Assembly (NCBI RefSeq): GCF_026212465.1
Contig: NC_080053.1
Location: 5,244,287 to 5,308,286, forward strand
DNA: 64,000 nt
Source: Amaranthus tricolor
Taxonomy: Eukaryota; Streptophyta; Magnoliopsida; Caryophyllales; Amaranthaceae
Reading direction: 5' to 3'
Shown: in pieces, positions 33,279-42,828 of the stretch
Position numbering within the stretch: the stretch's first letter is position 1
Layout of the letters: every line of letters starts with the position of its first letter
Made by a program: the position numbers and the translations under genes
The notes under the pieces: generated by a model
What the model saw: the letters and a program-made list of their open reading frames with translations, nothing else
Database searches by the model: none
Told to the model about the DNA's origin: nothing

Positions 33279-33420
33279 CTTTAAAAGAGGAGGTGTTGAG
33301 CAAGCGTTGTATGAGTTTACGGTCAATGATATTATCATCCACAGCAAGAACATGAAGTTTTTCATCTTCCCTTTTCGAACAACTTCCACTTCCTTCTTCA
33401 CTTGAACAACTCTTCTTCAT
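33279..33420 (-). pseudogene. response regulator pseudogene exon 1
   Basis: ATG at 33418-33420. 47 codons plus one base end AAAG|GTACTT. Contains a Ser/Glu-rich start and KLHVLAVDDNIIDRK, the first strand and acidic pair of the receiver. This exon is undamaged. Confidence 0.85.
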
Positions 33421-33780
33421 CTTCCCTTTTCTTTTCTTTTCTTTTCTTTTCTTTTTATGTCTTCTAATAATTAAGTATTTATGATGATATGAATTAAGTA
33501 AATCTTATAGAAAAAAAATACAAGCTAAGAGAAGACGAAAAAAAAAAGCTAGATAAAACAATAATAATAGCTGTACTTAGTTAATGTGATAAGATCAAAA
33601 GAAGAAGAAAAGATGTGGTTTCAGTAAATGATGTTATAAGATCTTCTTTGGGTTCTTCCCCTGATCTCTTTGCAGTTTTTTCTATTATAATCCTGTTTCT
33701 TTCTATTCCCTCCAACTTGGGTTCACTTTGTTTATGTCTTTTATTTATAGTTTTTATTTATAATGTCAATCTATTATAGC
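33421..33780 (-). promoter_or_regulatory. leader and probable core promoter of the response regulator pseudogene
   Basis: Directly upstream of the ATG on the minus strand is an (AAAAG)n purine tract (33425-33456). TATAAATA-type stretches lie at about 33740-33765, a usual distance above a plant leader. This is seen in sequence only; activity is unknown. If active, the primary transcript would pass through the long inverted repeat. Confidence 0.4.
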
Positions 33781-35990
33781 TTGTCAATTTAATTTTTTAA
33801 ATATTAAATTCGTTATGTTTCCAAATTTCAATCATTATTATTTAATTTCTACCCCTTCTTATCTCAATTTGATTTTTTACTATTTTTAAGTGGTCAATTA
33901 ATACTACACGTGAAAAAAAATAATAGTACTATTAAATTTTAATAGTAATAAAGTGGATTTAATAAGTTTAAATGTGTGAAAATTCTAAATTTAATAAGAA
34001 TAATTTAATAAAGTTAATATACCTGAAATAAAAATGAGATATTATGTATAGGAGGGAGTATGATTTACAAGTGAAGTATCAACAATGTCTACGCTTCTCA
34101 ACAACTTAAAGTATGCTAAAATTGAGTGTACTCCAACAATAAAGAATTTTCATTCAGAAAAATAGACGTTAATAATCAAAAAATTTTAACTACTAATTAT
34201 TTCGTATAAATTTCAAATATATAGGGTGTACAATTTTAAAATAATCAAAATTATTCATTTTCTCTTATGGTATATTTAAAGGTGTTCATTCTAATTATCA
34301 GGTCGGTTTCGAAATGTCATTCGATTCGATTGGATTTCAAATTGGTTAATTTTTGATTGTATGTCGCGACGAGTCATTTTTGAATCAGATTTTTCTATTA
34401 TTTGAACCCGCAAGTTTTTCTTTGGAAGGGCAAAAAAAAAATGTAGTTTCCAATTATCAAAATTCGTTGATTTGAATATGATGATAAATTTGTTATTGGA
34501 TTTGCACACAATAAGACCGACACAAGAGCAAAAGTTGACGTCAAAGGTTTCACCTAAAAACAATCGATAATAAAGAGAAGTATTCAATCAAACTTATAGA
34601 TTAGCCATTAGTACCCCAATACCATGAAGAGGTTCACCACCTAGGTTACGTTTGAGAGGGTTGGAAGTACACCATTTTAATATTATTACTGATAATAAAA
34701 AGGTTATTTTCAATTAAGTATTCTTGGTAGCAAACACTGCCTATACCTTAACATAATTAATAAGTGTGGGTGATTTAATGATTTGAATTGAGATGAATGT
34801 GTTTGAATAATAAATGAAGCTTGTTTGAATGTGGACGAGTTCAGATAAGTATTCTTAATGGTATTCGAATATCGGTTATTTTATATTGGATGACTTTAAA
34901 GTTAACAACTAAAATAAATTTAACAAAATAAATTTATAAAACTTTAACTTTAAATATGAGATTAATTACAATAATGTCAACAACAATATATCAGAGCTTT
35001 AATCCCAAAAAATTAAGGTCAGCCACATAAACCATTATAAAGTATCAATTACAATGGTCGTTCGAAGGGGTTCATTTTTTTCGCTCACTATTATTCATAA
35101 AACAATAAAAATATCTATCTAATTATTCCCAAAAAAATAAATGTTAAGACTTCATTTTTTATTTTTAGATATTTTAATTGCATATTAATCATTTTTTTAA
35201 TCAATAAAAAGCAAATGGCTCAGATTTTTATTTTAGAAGGGCTTTGCTAGGTAAATAACTATGATTTACTAATTTGGTAAATCATATGTAAGTTGCAAGT
35301 ATTTATAGGTCTATAACTTTAATAAATTTTGTTTTCCTTTTATTTGTTTTGATTATTTTATTAGTTTTCTTTTGTTTTTTATGGTAATGTACAAATTACT
35401 ATGATTAACTTAGATTTTATATTTTAGAATGATGTATTGAATTTGCATGATTGTGATGGAGTGGTAGTTGACTTTAAAAGTCAACCACTTTAGAATATTG
35501 AATGTCAGGTGAGTTTCTATTGAGGAAAGTGAATAAACGCAATTAATGAACTTAGAAAAGATTAAGGATGTGCTAAGACTTCAACACAAAAAAAATTTCA
35601 ACCCTAAAATTTATTTGCACAATACATATCTAGTAGCAAATATTTCATACATCTCTTTAGCTAAGACATGTAGTGATGAAAATTAACATTTACCTACGGA
35701 TATTAGGATTTTAATAAAAGTTTAGCATATAAGAACTTTAATAAAAAGTTGGATGCAAAAGAGGAAGGAAAAGAAACTAAATATTTACAAGGTTGCCAAG
35801 AATATGGTCCTTACAAAAAAATAATAAATAAAGACGTAAAAGAAGACTTCGGGAGAATGGAAAAAGTTAAGGTAAAATTTCTATTGAGGTATGGTGTTGT
35901 CTAGGCAAAAAGGTTACTGTGTGGCTATCAAACCTTTTAACATTAATTTGGTTGACAACTATGAATCTATGATGCCAAAGAAACGGAGAG
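33781..35990. other. AT-rich intergenic sequence
   Basis: No gene recognised. A short perfect hairpin (GTGGTTGACTTT and its inverse) lies at 35461-35490. Frames on either strand lack motifs. Confidence 0.5.
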
Positions 35991-35991
35991 G

Positions 35992-36936
35992 ATACACACT
36001 TATTTCACTATATAAAAACAAAGGTGATGTTCAATTATGTTAAAAATTATTGAGGGATCAAACTTCTCTGCCATGCAATAAAGCTAGTGGGAGAGAGTTA
36101 GAGAGGAGGCTTAGACAAGAAACTATAAAGAGAATTAATTTGGGTTCATGTTAGGTTGATCCACTACTTAAGCTATTCGCGTCATGAGGAAATTGATGGC
36201 GAAGTATAGAGAAAAAAAAAAAAAAAAAAGTAGAAAGACATGCATATGGTATTCGTTGATCTATAAAAGACATGATAGCGTACCAAGGACCATTATATGA
36301 TAGCCTCGAGGCTATAAAGGAATGTCATTGAGGTAAATTAAGGTTATACAAGATATGTATGAAAGAGCCACGACTAGCATTTAGTCACCCGGAGGGAAAC
36401 TTGAGACTTTTTCGATAGAAGTAGGTTTGCACCTGGGAACGGCTTAGTTCTTTCTTATTTACTATAATACTTGACCAGTCATCCAAATATATTCGTGAAT
36501 GTGTCCCTTGGTGCATGTTATTCGCTGACGATATTTTGCTTGTAGTGGAGACTAGTGAAGAAGTCAATGCCAGGCTAGACATTGGCGAGTGACTTTAGAA
36601 GGAAAAGAGTTTTGAATAAGTCGCTTTAAAACGGAATACTTACAGTACAATAATAGTGGGGATGCAAGTGGGTAACCTCAGGTGACCATTGGCGAAGAAA
36701 GGATGGAGAAAATGACCAAGTTTAAATATTTAGGATCAGTAATCCAAAATAATGGGGAGATTGATGAAAATGTAATGCATCGCAACAAGATGGATGACAC
36801 AAATAGAACTTCCCAACTAAATTCAAAGGTAAATTCTACCGAGTTGCTATTCAACTAGCCTAGTTTTGGCCAATTAAGAAGATATATGAGCATAAGATGG
36901 ATGTGAGATGTGAATGTTAAGGTGGACGTGTGGACC
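35992..36936 (+). pseudogene. decayed LINE reverse transcriptase
   Basis: Plus-strand translation, broken by many stops and frameshifts, keeps the order typical of plant non-LTR reverse transcriptase. First comes YKNKGDVQL (usual YKNKGD.Q.C.NYRGI), then GRELERRLRQ, then a DMYERATTSI block. WCMLFADDILLVVETS follows with the FADD catalytic box, then TKFKYLGSVIQNNGEIDE and the closing KFYRVAIQ...FWPIKK...MLRWTCG. No endonuclease domain or poly(A) end was identified. Confidence 0.82.
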
Positions 36937-37584
36937 CAGATTCACCCGACCCAACTCTACTTTAAGGCTGGATCCACCAATGTTTGGACCATATAGGCCC
37001 GATTGGATCTGGGTTATAACCTTAGGTTCTGAGTGCGGGTCCAAACGTTTGAGACCCATATCCGACCCATGGACAAATTTAATAATTGTTTTTCAAAATT
37101 ATATACTAGCTATCATGTGTATTTAAATTGTTACATTTTGGAATATTACGTGATTTGAAACTTTGTCGGTTCATATAATTTTAAATGTGATCGTTGAATC
37201 TATACTTTAAAAATAGAAAGACTTGATGACGTTTTAAAAACTAGAATCTGGAATGCTTCATATAATTGATCGCTCAATTGGGGTATAAAGTATTAGAAGA
37301 TTCTTATTGGTTGAAAATGTTTAAATAATTTATACGAATGGACGAAGTATAATATATATTTTTAAAAAAATTCAGGAAAGAAAAACACAATAATGTTTTG
37401 GACCCAAATTTAGACCCTAGATCTGCCAGACTTTAAGGGTTTAGGTCTAGGTCCAAAATTTTCGAACCTTATGAATCTTGGCTAGGTCTAGGTCCAACAA
37501 AAAAATAGGGTCTGAATTTAAATCTGGTTGAATTCAACCCACATCCAACTCATGCCTATTCCTAGTGCTAATACACTAGCATCA
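36937..37584. other. repeat-like block rich in GGGTCCAAA motifs
   Basis: Variants of GACCCAGATT, GGGTCCAAACG, TAGGTCTAGGTCCAA and CAACCCACATCCAACTC recur at both ends of this stretch, the look of a non-autonomous hAT-like element. No clear termini. Confidence 0.3.
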
Positions 37585-37619
37585 ACGAGTCTCTTGAGAG
37601 ACCGTCTCTTTGAGAGACG
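37585..37619. repeat. left stump of the foldback/minisatellite element hit by MULE-3
   Basis: GAGTCTCTTGAGAGACCGTC, then TCTTTGAGAGACG. It continues at 41636 after MULE-3. The last ten bases (37610-37619) are the target duplication. Confidence 0.7.
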
Positions 37620-37860
37620 GAAAATTTGAAAAAAATAAGATTATTTAACAACTTTTTTCAAAAAAAAGCTTCGTTCAAACTATATTCCCAAAATAAGAGT
37701 CCTTGGCTCCAAAGCTAGGCTTTGTGTAAACTCGCTCTTAATAACAGCGAATTAAAAGAAAGGTCAAGGGATATGTTGCTGTTAGTAACAGCGAAATAAG
37801 AGCTTTGACTGGTCAAACATAATGTCGCTGTTACTAACAGCGACATATCCCTTGACCAAT
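37620..37860. repeat. MULE-3 left TIR
   Basis: Inverse of 41390-41635. Contains three near-palindromic CGCTSTTANTAACAGCG-type sites, near 37735, 37775 and 37826. Confidence 0.88.
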
Positions 37861-37957
37861 TTTGACTTTATTAATCTTTTTGTATGATTTAAACTAGCCG
37901 TTGTAAAATTGAAAAATAGTCGTTATGAAGTTGAAAATAGCCGTTGTTATTATGTTC

Positions 37958-38132
37958 TATAAATAACTCCATCATCTCCCTACTTCATTGTATCCAAACT
38001 CCATCATTCTTGTTCTAGTTAATCGATTTTGAAGGTAATATAAAGTATTATGTTAGTATTATTCTCAATTTATAAATGTTAATATTATTTTTGAATGTTT
38101 ACTTATATTACTATATTATATGTGTTTCGTAG
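37958..38132 (+). promoter_or_regulatory. TATA box, leader and leader intron of the MULE-3 GRF gene
   Basis: CTATAAATAA lies at 37958-37967, just inside the TIR. About 65 bases later GAAG|GTAATA (38034/38035) opens an intron that closes with TTTCGTAG immediately before the ATG at 38133. The layout is a complete small transcription unit. Confidence 0.6.
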
Positions 38133-38429
38133 ATGTCACAGGAGCATTCTATTGAAGAGCTTTGTGATTGTGGTTATGAAGTTGAGATTAATACAGATTG
38201 GAGCGACGTCGATCCTGACCGTGATTTTGTTGCTTGTCCTTTCTACTTGGATGAAGGATTCGGATGCACGTACTTTAGGTGGGTTGCTCCGAAGAGTACC
38301 AAATCGCTTGAAAAAGAAAAACAAGAGCTTAAAGATGAGGTATTTAATCACAAGAGACAACTAGATGATATGGAACATAGGAAAGAAGAGACTGAAAGGA
38401 TTATGAGAAAGTTGAAGAAACAATCTTAG
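38133..38429 (+). CDS. GRF-like zinc-finger coiled-coil protein (MULE-3 accessory gene)
   Basis: 98 residues, intact. The ATG at 38133 directly follows a splice acceptor. Residues 11-50 show CDCGYE, then DRDFVACPFY, then FGCTYFRWVAP, the GRF-finger order, with putative zinc ligands C11, C13, C35 and C45 and the aromatic FRW end. Residues about 56-97 are Lys/Glu-rich heptads (LEKEKQELKDEV, then RKEETERIMRKLKK), a coiled coil likely to dimerise. There is no membrane segment, unlike the MULE-1 protein. It runs tail to tail with the PMD/transposase unit. Family knowledge: GRF fingers bind nucleic acid. The role in transposition or anti-silencing is inference only. The two GRF proteins share layout, not close sequence. 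Confidence 0.78.
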   Translation: MSQEHSIEELCDCGYEVEINTDWSDVDPDRDFVACPFYLDEGFGCTYFRWVAPKSTKSLEKEKQELKDEVFNHKRQLDDMEHRKEETERIMRKLKKQS

Positions 38430-38792
38430 TTAGCGGCGGTGGTTTAACTTAACGAATGAACTATGTTATTTGATATGGTTTTGTTGAAAATGAATGAAAT
38501 AGTGTTGAATTTTCGAGAGCATTTTCCCTATTTGAATATGATTGTCTGTTTGATTTTGATTAAATTCATACTTAATTCTTGGCGGAATGATTCATCACCG
38601 AAAACTCTGAGTAATTAACATCATTTTATTCATAATAAACATGTGATAATACGATAAAAATATACACATCTACATATATATTACAAATTATACATAAAAG
38701 TCCAAATGTTACAAATATTCAATATGTAAAAATGTTCCATATATACAAAATGTTACTAATGTTCAATATATACAAACAGTATACTAATGCTA

Positions 38793-40755
38793 ATCCTCCT
38801 CCTGTACCCTGTCTAATTGTGACGGTTTACGACGCCTCCTACGATAGTAAGAGGTCGTCGCATGACGCTTGGGTAGGGGAGGTGATTGATACTGGGATGA
38901 TCCAGCACCCTGTGAGGACCCGGCACCATAGTCGGGGCACGTTAAGTCTACCTCCTCAAGATGAACGTCGACATGATGAGGAGATGACCCCTGCTCGTCC
39001 ATAGTGGTGTCGGGTACAGCGACTTCTGGAATGAAGTGCTGAAACTGTGTCCCTAGGAGTATGCTTTGGGCAATCTCCCGTACAGGCTCCTCCTAGGTGG
39101 AGCTGATGACAGATGCAATGCCCTGTGCCTAAGGTGAACTCCACAAGAGTAGTTATAGGCAAGAAACGTACACCCTTCATCACGTTATTGAATACTTCGA
39201 CTAAGTTGGTATTAGTAACACCATACCTATACCTTCCATCATGACATATTGACCATTTACACATATCACCAACTTGATCAATCCAAAAAAGAGCTTCTCG
39301 ATTAGCAACACCAATAGCCTTCAATCCCTCGATTACCTTATTGGGTTGTCTTTGATCTGCAGTTTTCCATACATCCTCTTCAGCTTCATATTACCCATTT
39401 GACGGTTGAAGTTACTTAACAAATGCCGCAAGCAAAACTTATGATGGGCATTTGGAGGTTGCCATTCCGGCTCCTCCATGGTTGCTAGAATGCCCGCATG
39501 TCTATCAGAAATAACACATAAACCTGGACTATGCATCACATGCTTACGAACACACGCCATAAACCAAGACCACACAGCTATGCATTCTTTCTCTACAAAA
39601 GCAAAGGCAAGCGGGAAGATTCCGTTGTTCCCATCTTGAGCAATCGCAGTTAATAATGTATGGCGATACTTACCATACAAGTGTGTTCCGTCAAAGGCAA
39701 GCGGGAAGATTCCCTTGTTCCCATCTTGAACAATCTTGAGCAACACATTTTCTAATAACATTGTTAATCACGGAAGATGTCAAATGAATGTGTCCAGCTG
39801 ATACATTTTCAGTACTTAGTACACAACCCCCATGCTTCCTTTTATATGTAACAATCTCCCATGAAGGTGAATAGGAGCTCTTCCTAGCCCTTAGCCTCCA
39901 AGCACACCCTCTCTTACACTTCAAGGTGAGCACGGTTTGATTTGAAGTCTCAGTTCGGTACTCAACGTTCCTACGAATATGATACAATCTAACAGCGTCC
40001 AACAAGGCATCCTTATTATCAAACATCATACCCTTTTGAAACTCTCCTTCATCGGTATAGGTTGTATCATAAGCCCAAGACCTCCAAGAGTTGTCCTCAA
40101 CGTGTTCATCTAGAGGGGGAACTAGTGCATAAGGTGTAGGAGCAACGATTGTTGGAATGTTGCCTAAGGTCATGTCATTAGCTAGAGCCTCCTCATCAAC
40201 ACCCACTTCGTCCTCAGAAGGAGCTTCAACGAATTCATTACTCTCTTTATTAACATCATCCCAAGGCTCATTTGTATCTTTTAAGTTAAAAGTATCATCA
40301 TTAGAAGGAGAAGAGGAAGATGGCATAATGGGATTTTGGGTTTCTTGGGTAGGGAAGAGCGTAGGAAAAGGAGCAGAAGAAGTTACATTCAGGAATGCAT
40401 TTGTTTCTACAACATTGACATCTTGATTCCCTAGGGGTACCTCTTCTACATATAACTCTAAAGAATGAATAGAGGTAGACTTTGAATACTCCCACATTGC
40501 ATCTATAGCCTCCTCATCCTCAACCGGAAGAACTAACAATTCTCCACTCATATTGTATTTAAAACTTACATTAACAGTACTTCTTGTAGTGTCAATGCCA
40601 ATCTTAGAGCATATAAGATGTTTAAATTCATTCAAGTCTATGTTTGAGTTGCATGCAAACAGTTTACGTCTTCCCCCAGCATACTTAACATTGCTACTAC
40701 TTGATCGAATTGAACCATTCCAAAAACATACAACAGTCACACGAAATGAAGCCAT
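38793..40755 (-). pseudogene. MULE-3 transposase joined to a PMD last exon
   Basis: ATG at 40753-40755 (MASFRVTVVCFWNGS). A PB1-like domain with LLVLPVEDEEAIDAMWEY comes first, then an acidic linker. The MuDR DNA-binding domain follows (KGMMFDNKDALLDAVRLY, then LKCKRGCAWRLRARK). A deletion then joins this to the catalytic core: HLYGKYRHTLLTAIAQDG, FAFVEKECIAVWSWF, LCVISDRHAGI. The core has a local duplication of QDGNNGIFPLAF (about 39600-39640 and 39690-39730). After a frameshift near 39330 it reads WSICHDGRYRYGVTNTN and NVMKGVRFLPITTLVEF. At 39132/39133 it switches to the PMD last exon, out of frame, ending at 38793. SWIM and CCHC parts are missing. Confidence 0.88.
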
Positions 40756-41389
40756 TTCTATAACAATACGTACAAAATCAATATCACCATCAAGTTCATA
40801 AATATATACATATATAACAACATTGATTAAATTTAGGGTTTGCATTCAAACATTATGTAAATTAAACTCAAATTTAGGGTTTGCATTCAAACATTCTCTA
40901 CATTAAACTCAAACATTTTCTACATAAAATTCATTAACAAAAAACCTCATTATGAAGATCATGGCAAATAACAAGTACATTTGACATATTCATAGAGTTT
41001 AAGTGTAAATGACCACTATAAATGACATACATTTTAAAATCAACAAGAACTAAAAAATTTATAATAAAAACGTACTTTAATAAACTGTAAATCAACAAGA
41101 AGTAGTAAATTGCAAGTTTATAAACCTGCATTTATGTGAAAGTTGATGAAGAATTTGTGAACCCTAATTTTTGAAAAAAGAAAAAAAAACACAAAAAAAA
41201 TAGTACCTTAATTGAATGTAGAAAGATGACAGAACTAATTAGTAGTAGAAATTTGAAATTTGATGAAATTAATTGAAGGATTGAAGTTGATTTTAATGGT
41301 GGAAAAAAGAGGGAGATTTCGTGGGTTATTTCGCTGATACAAAATCGAGTGAAATGAGGAAGGAGGAAGAAGTTGCTGTATTTACAGAC

Positions 41390-41635
41390 GCATTAGATCG
41401 CTGTTACTAACAGCGACTTGACCTTGTTGACCAGTCAAACATTAGGTGGCTGTTAGTAACAGCGACATAAGCCTTGACTAAAATTTTGACCATTTCTTTA
41501 TACTCGCTGTTAGTAAGAGCGATTACATACCAAGCCTAGCTTTGGAACCAAAAACGCTTATTTTAGAAATAAAGTTTGAACGAAGCTTGTTTTTTGAATA
41601 AAGTTATTAAATCATCTTATTTTTTTCAAATTTTC
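41390..41635. repeat. MULE-3 right TIR
   Basis: Inverse of the left TIR. Near-palindromes lie near 41398, 41450 and 41508. Confidence 0.88.
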
Positions 41636-41870
41636 TTGAGAGACGTATCTTAAGTTCAGCCCATTAAAGATTAATGTCTACTTACCGTATTATTAATGCC
41701 TACTTACATTATTCTTAGTGCTTACTTATTGTATCATTAACACCTACTTTCAATATCTTAAATGTTTACTTACATCATTCTAAATACCTACTTACAATAT
41801 TTTAAAAAGTATATAATAGGCCAAACCAATTAGATATGATCTCTCAAAGAGACCTGTCTCTCACATGAAT
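41636..41870. repeat. right remainder of the foldback/minisatellite element hit by MULE-3
   Basis: Continues TTGAGAGACG, then a minisatellite of TTAATGCCTACTTACA-type units (about six), then GATCTCTCAAAGAGACC and GTCTCTCA. The same family is seen at 51000-51850. Confidence 0.75.
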
Positions 41871-42828
41871 TTATGCACTAGCATTGATAAAATTAGGAGT
41901 CGATTTTATATCTTTCAAAGCAAATTCAGAGGGGTCAAACTCTCCAAAGATATAATGGTCAACAGTCAATTGACACAAAAGCTGTTAACAAGTTTACGAG
42001 AATATATGGCATCATTTGAAGTTTTAACGAGGGCGTGTGGGTTAAAATACTCTTATAATGACAATGATTCAGAATGTACTAACTACTACGTACAGTACAA
42101 TAATGCTGATTGGTACTAATTGCATTAAAATAGAACAAGATTATCTCTTGGCTTAACGTCACATGTAATGTTTCACCGATTGGTAAGTATTGCTACTTAC
42201 CGATGTTTGTTCGGAAGAGTGGGGGATAGAGTGTCGTCCTTTAGTAGGAGATTAACAAGGCCATGGTCCAGTACTTCCAATATGGTTGCTACCATGATGG
42301 TTAAGGCTCACTGGGCTGCAGAGTAATACAATAGAACCTATGTAGAAGATGAATTATGTGGACCGTGTAGCTCATGTGGCAACGCGGACAGTAGACACAC
42401 ATTCGGTTCATAACATCACACAACGACTTGGAGCTGGAGGTGCTGCGTCCTCCGTGAACGGGTTGCACCTCATGATGTGAACAGAAGTGAGAAGAGGCAA
42501 AATCATAACCCGGTAAAGGCACAGAGCATGAGACAAGTGTTTTGGTATCAACGGCATCCTTAGTCGCCAGTTCAGGAATTGAATGATAGCCATGCTTTAC
42601 AAAGACAAATTCTTAAACTTTGAATAGTTGAACAGGCAGACATGATAGCATGTTGCAGTCAATAGGCCATGTTGAATGATATCATGGCAACTACAATAGT
42701 ATTTTCAAAAGGAGGGCATCAAAATTTTGTCGTTCTTGTAACATTTGTTATATAAAATCTGGCTCGACATCTTAGATGATTGTGCAAGGTTACACAACTG
42801 AAACTCATACTTTTACCAGGATTGTTGA
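41871..42828. other. 3' flank of the tRNA-binding protein gene; unplaced block at 42140-42600
   Basis: 42829 is the last base of the stop codon, so the first few hundred bases to its left are the likely 3' UTR. The block 42140-42600 is less AT-rich than its surroundings (GGAGGTGCTGCGTCCTCC, ACCTCATGATGTG) but gives no convincing protein on either strand. Confidence 0.4.

Larger units (their letters stand above)
19451..33420 (-). pseudogene. type-A response regulator (ARR family) pseudogene, five exons over 14 kb
   Basis: Type-A ARRs are cytoplasmic/nuclear single-receiver proteins that take phosphate in cytokinin signalling and damp it. Exons on the minus strand are 33279-33420, 22947-23020, 22625-22700, about 19634-19703 and about 19451-19548. 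Exon 1 gives KLHVLAVDDNIIDRKLIQ with both acidic-pocket Asp residues. The G|TA valine codon at the exon 1/2 junction is preserved (SSFK-V-TTVENAM). Intron 2 would use a GC donor. Exon 3 reads LTYYFMPGMTGY where the family has TDYCMPGMTGY, so the phospho-accepting Asp is Tyr. Exon 3 has lost 2 bases and exon 4 one, which restores the frame after a scrambled stretch. The acceptor of exon 5 is lost. Intron 1 is about 10.3 kb and contains the long inverted repeat; intron 3 contains a Copia element. Confidence 0.82.
37620..41635. mobile_element. MULE-3, 4.0-kb Mutator-like transposon with PMD tail
   Basis: Flanked by a perfect 10-bp direct repeat TTGAGAGACG (37610-37619 and 41636-41645). Terminal inverted repeats of about 245 bases (37620-37860 and 41390-41635) start GAAAATTTGAAAAAAATAAG and contain near-palindromes TCGCTGTTANTAACAGCGA. 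Inside, left to right: an intact GRF-like gene (+), the last exon of a PMD gene (-) and a transposase pseudogene (-) reading toward the PMD exon. Gene order and direction match MULE-1 apart from the PMD piece. TIRs and PMD tail are shared with the 24.1-29.9 kb inverted repeat. Confidence 0.93.

Noticed and set aside
33169..33420. Reading the response regulator exon 1 as a stand-alone 83-residue protein
   Set aside because: The part after SSFK is intron translation of a T-rich stretch. The GTACTT donor and the phase match to exon 2 at 22947-23020 show it is one exon.
40157..40426. 89-codon plus-strand frame
   Set aside because: Antisense of the MULE-3 transposase linker.
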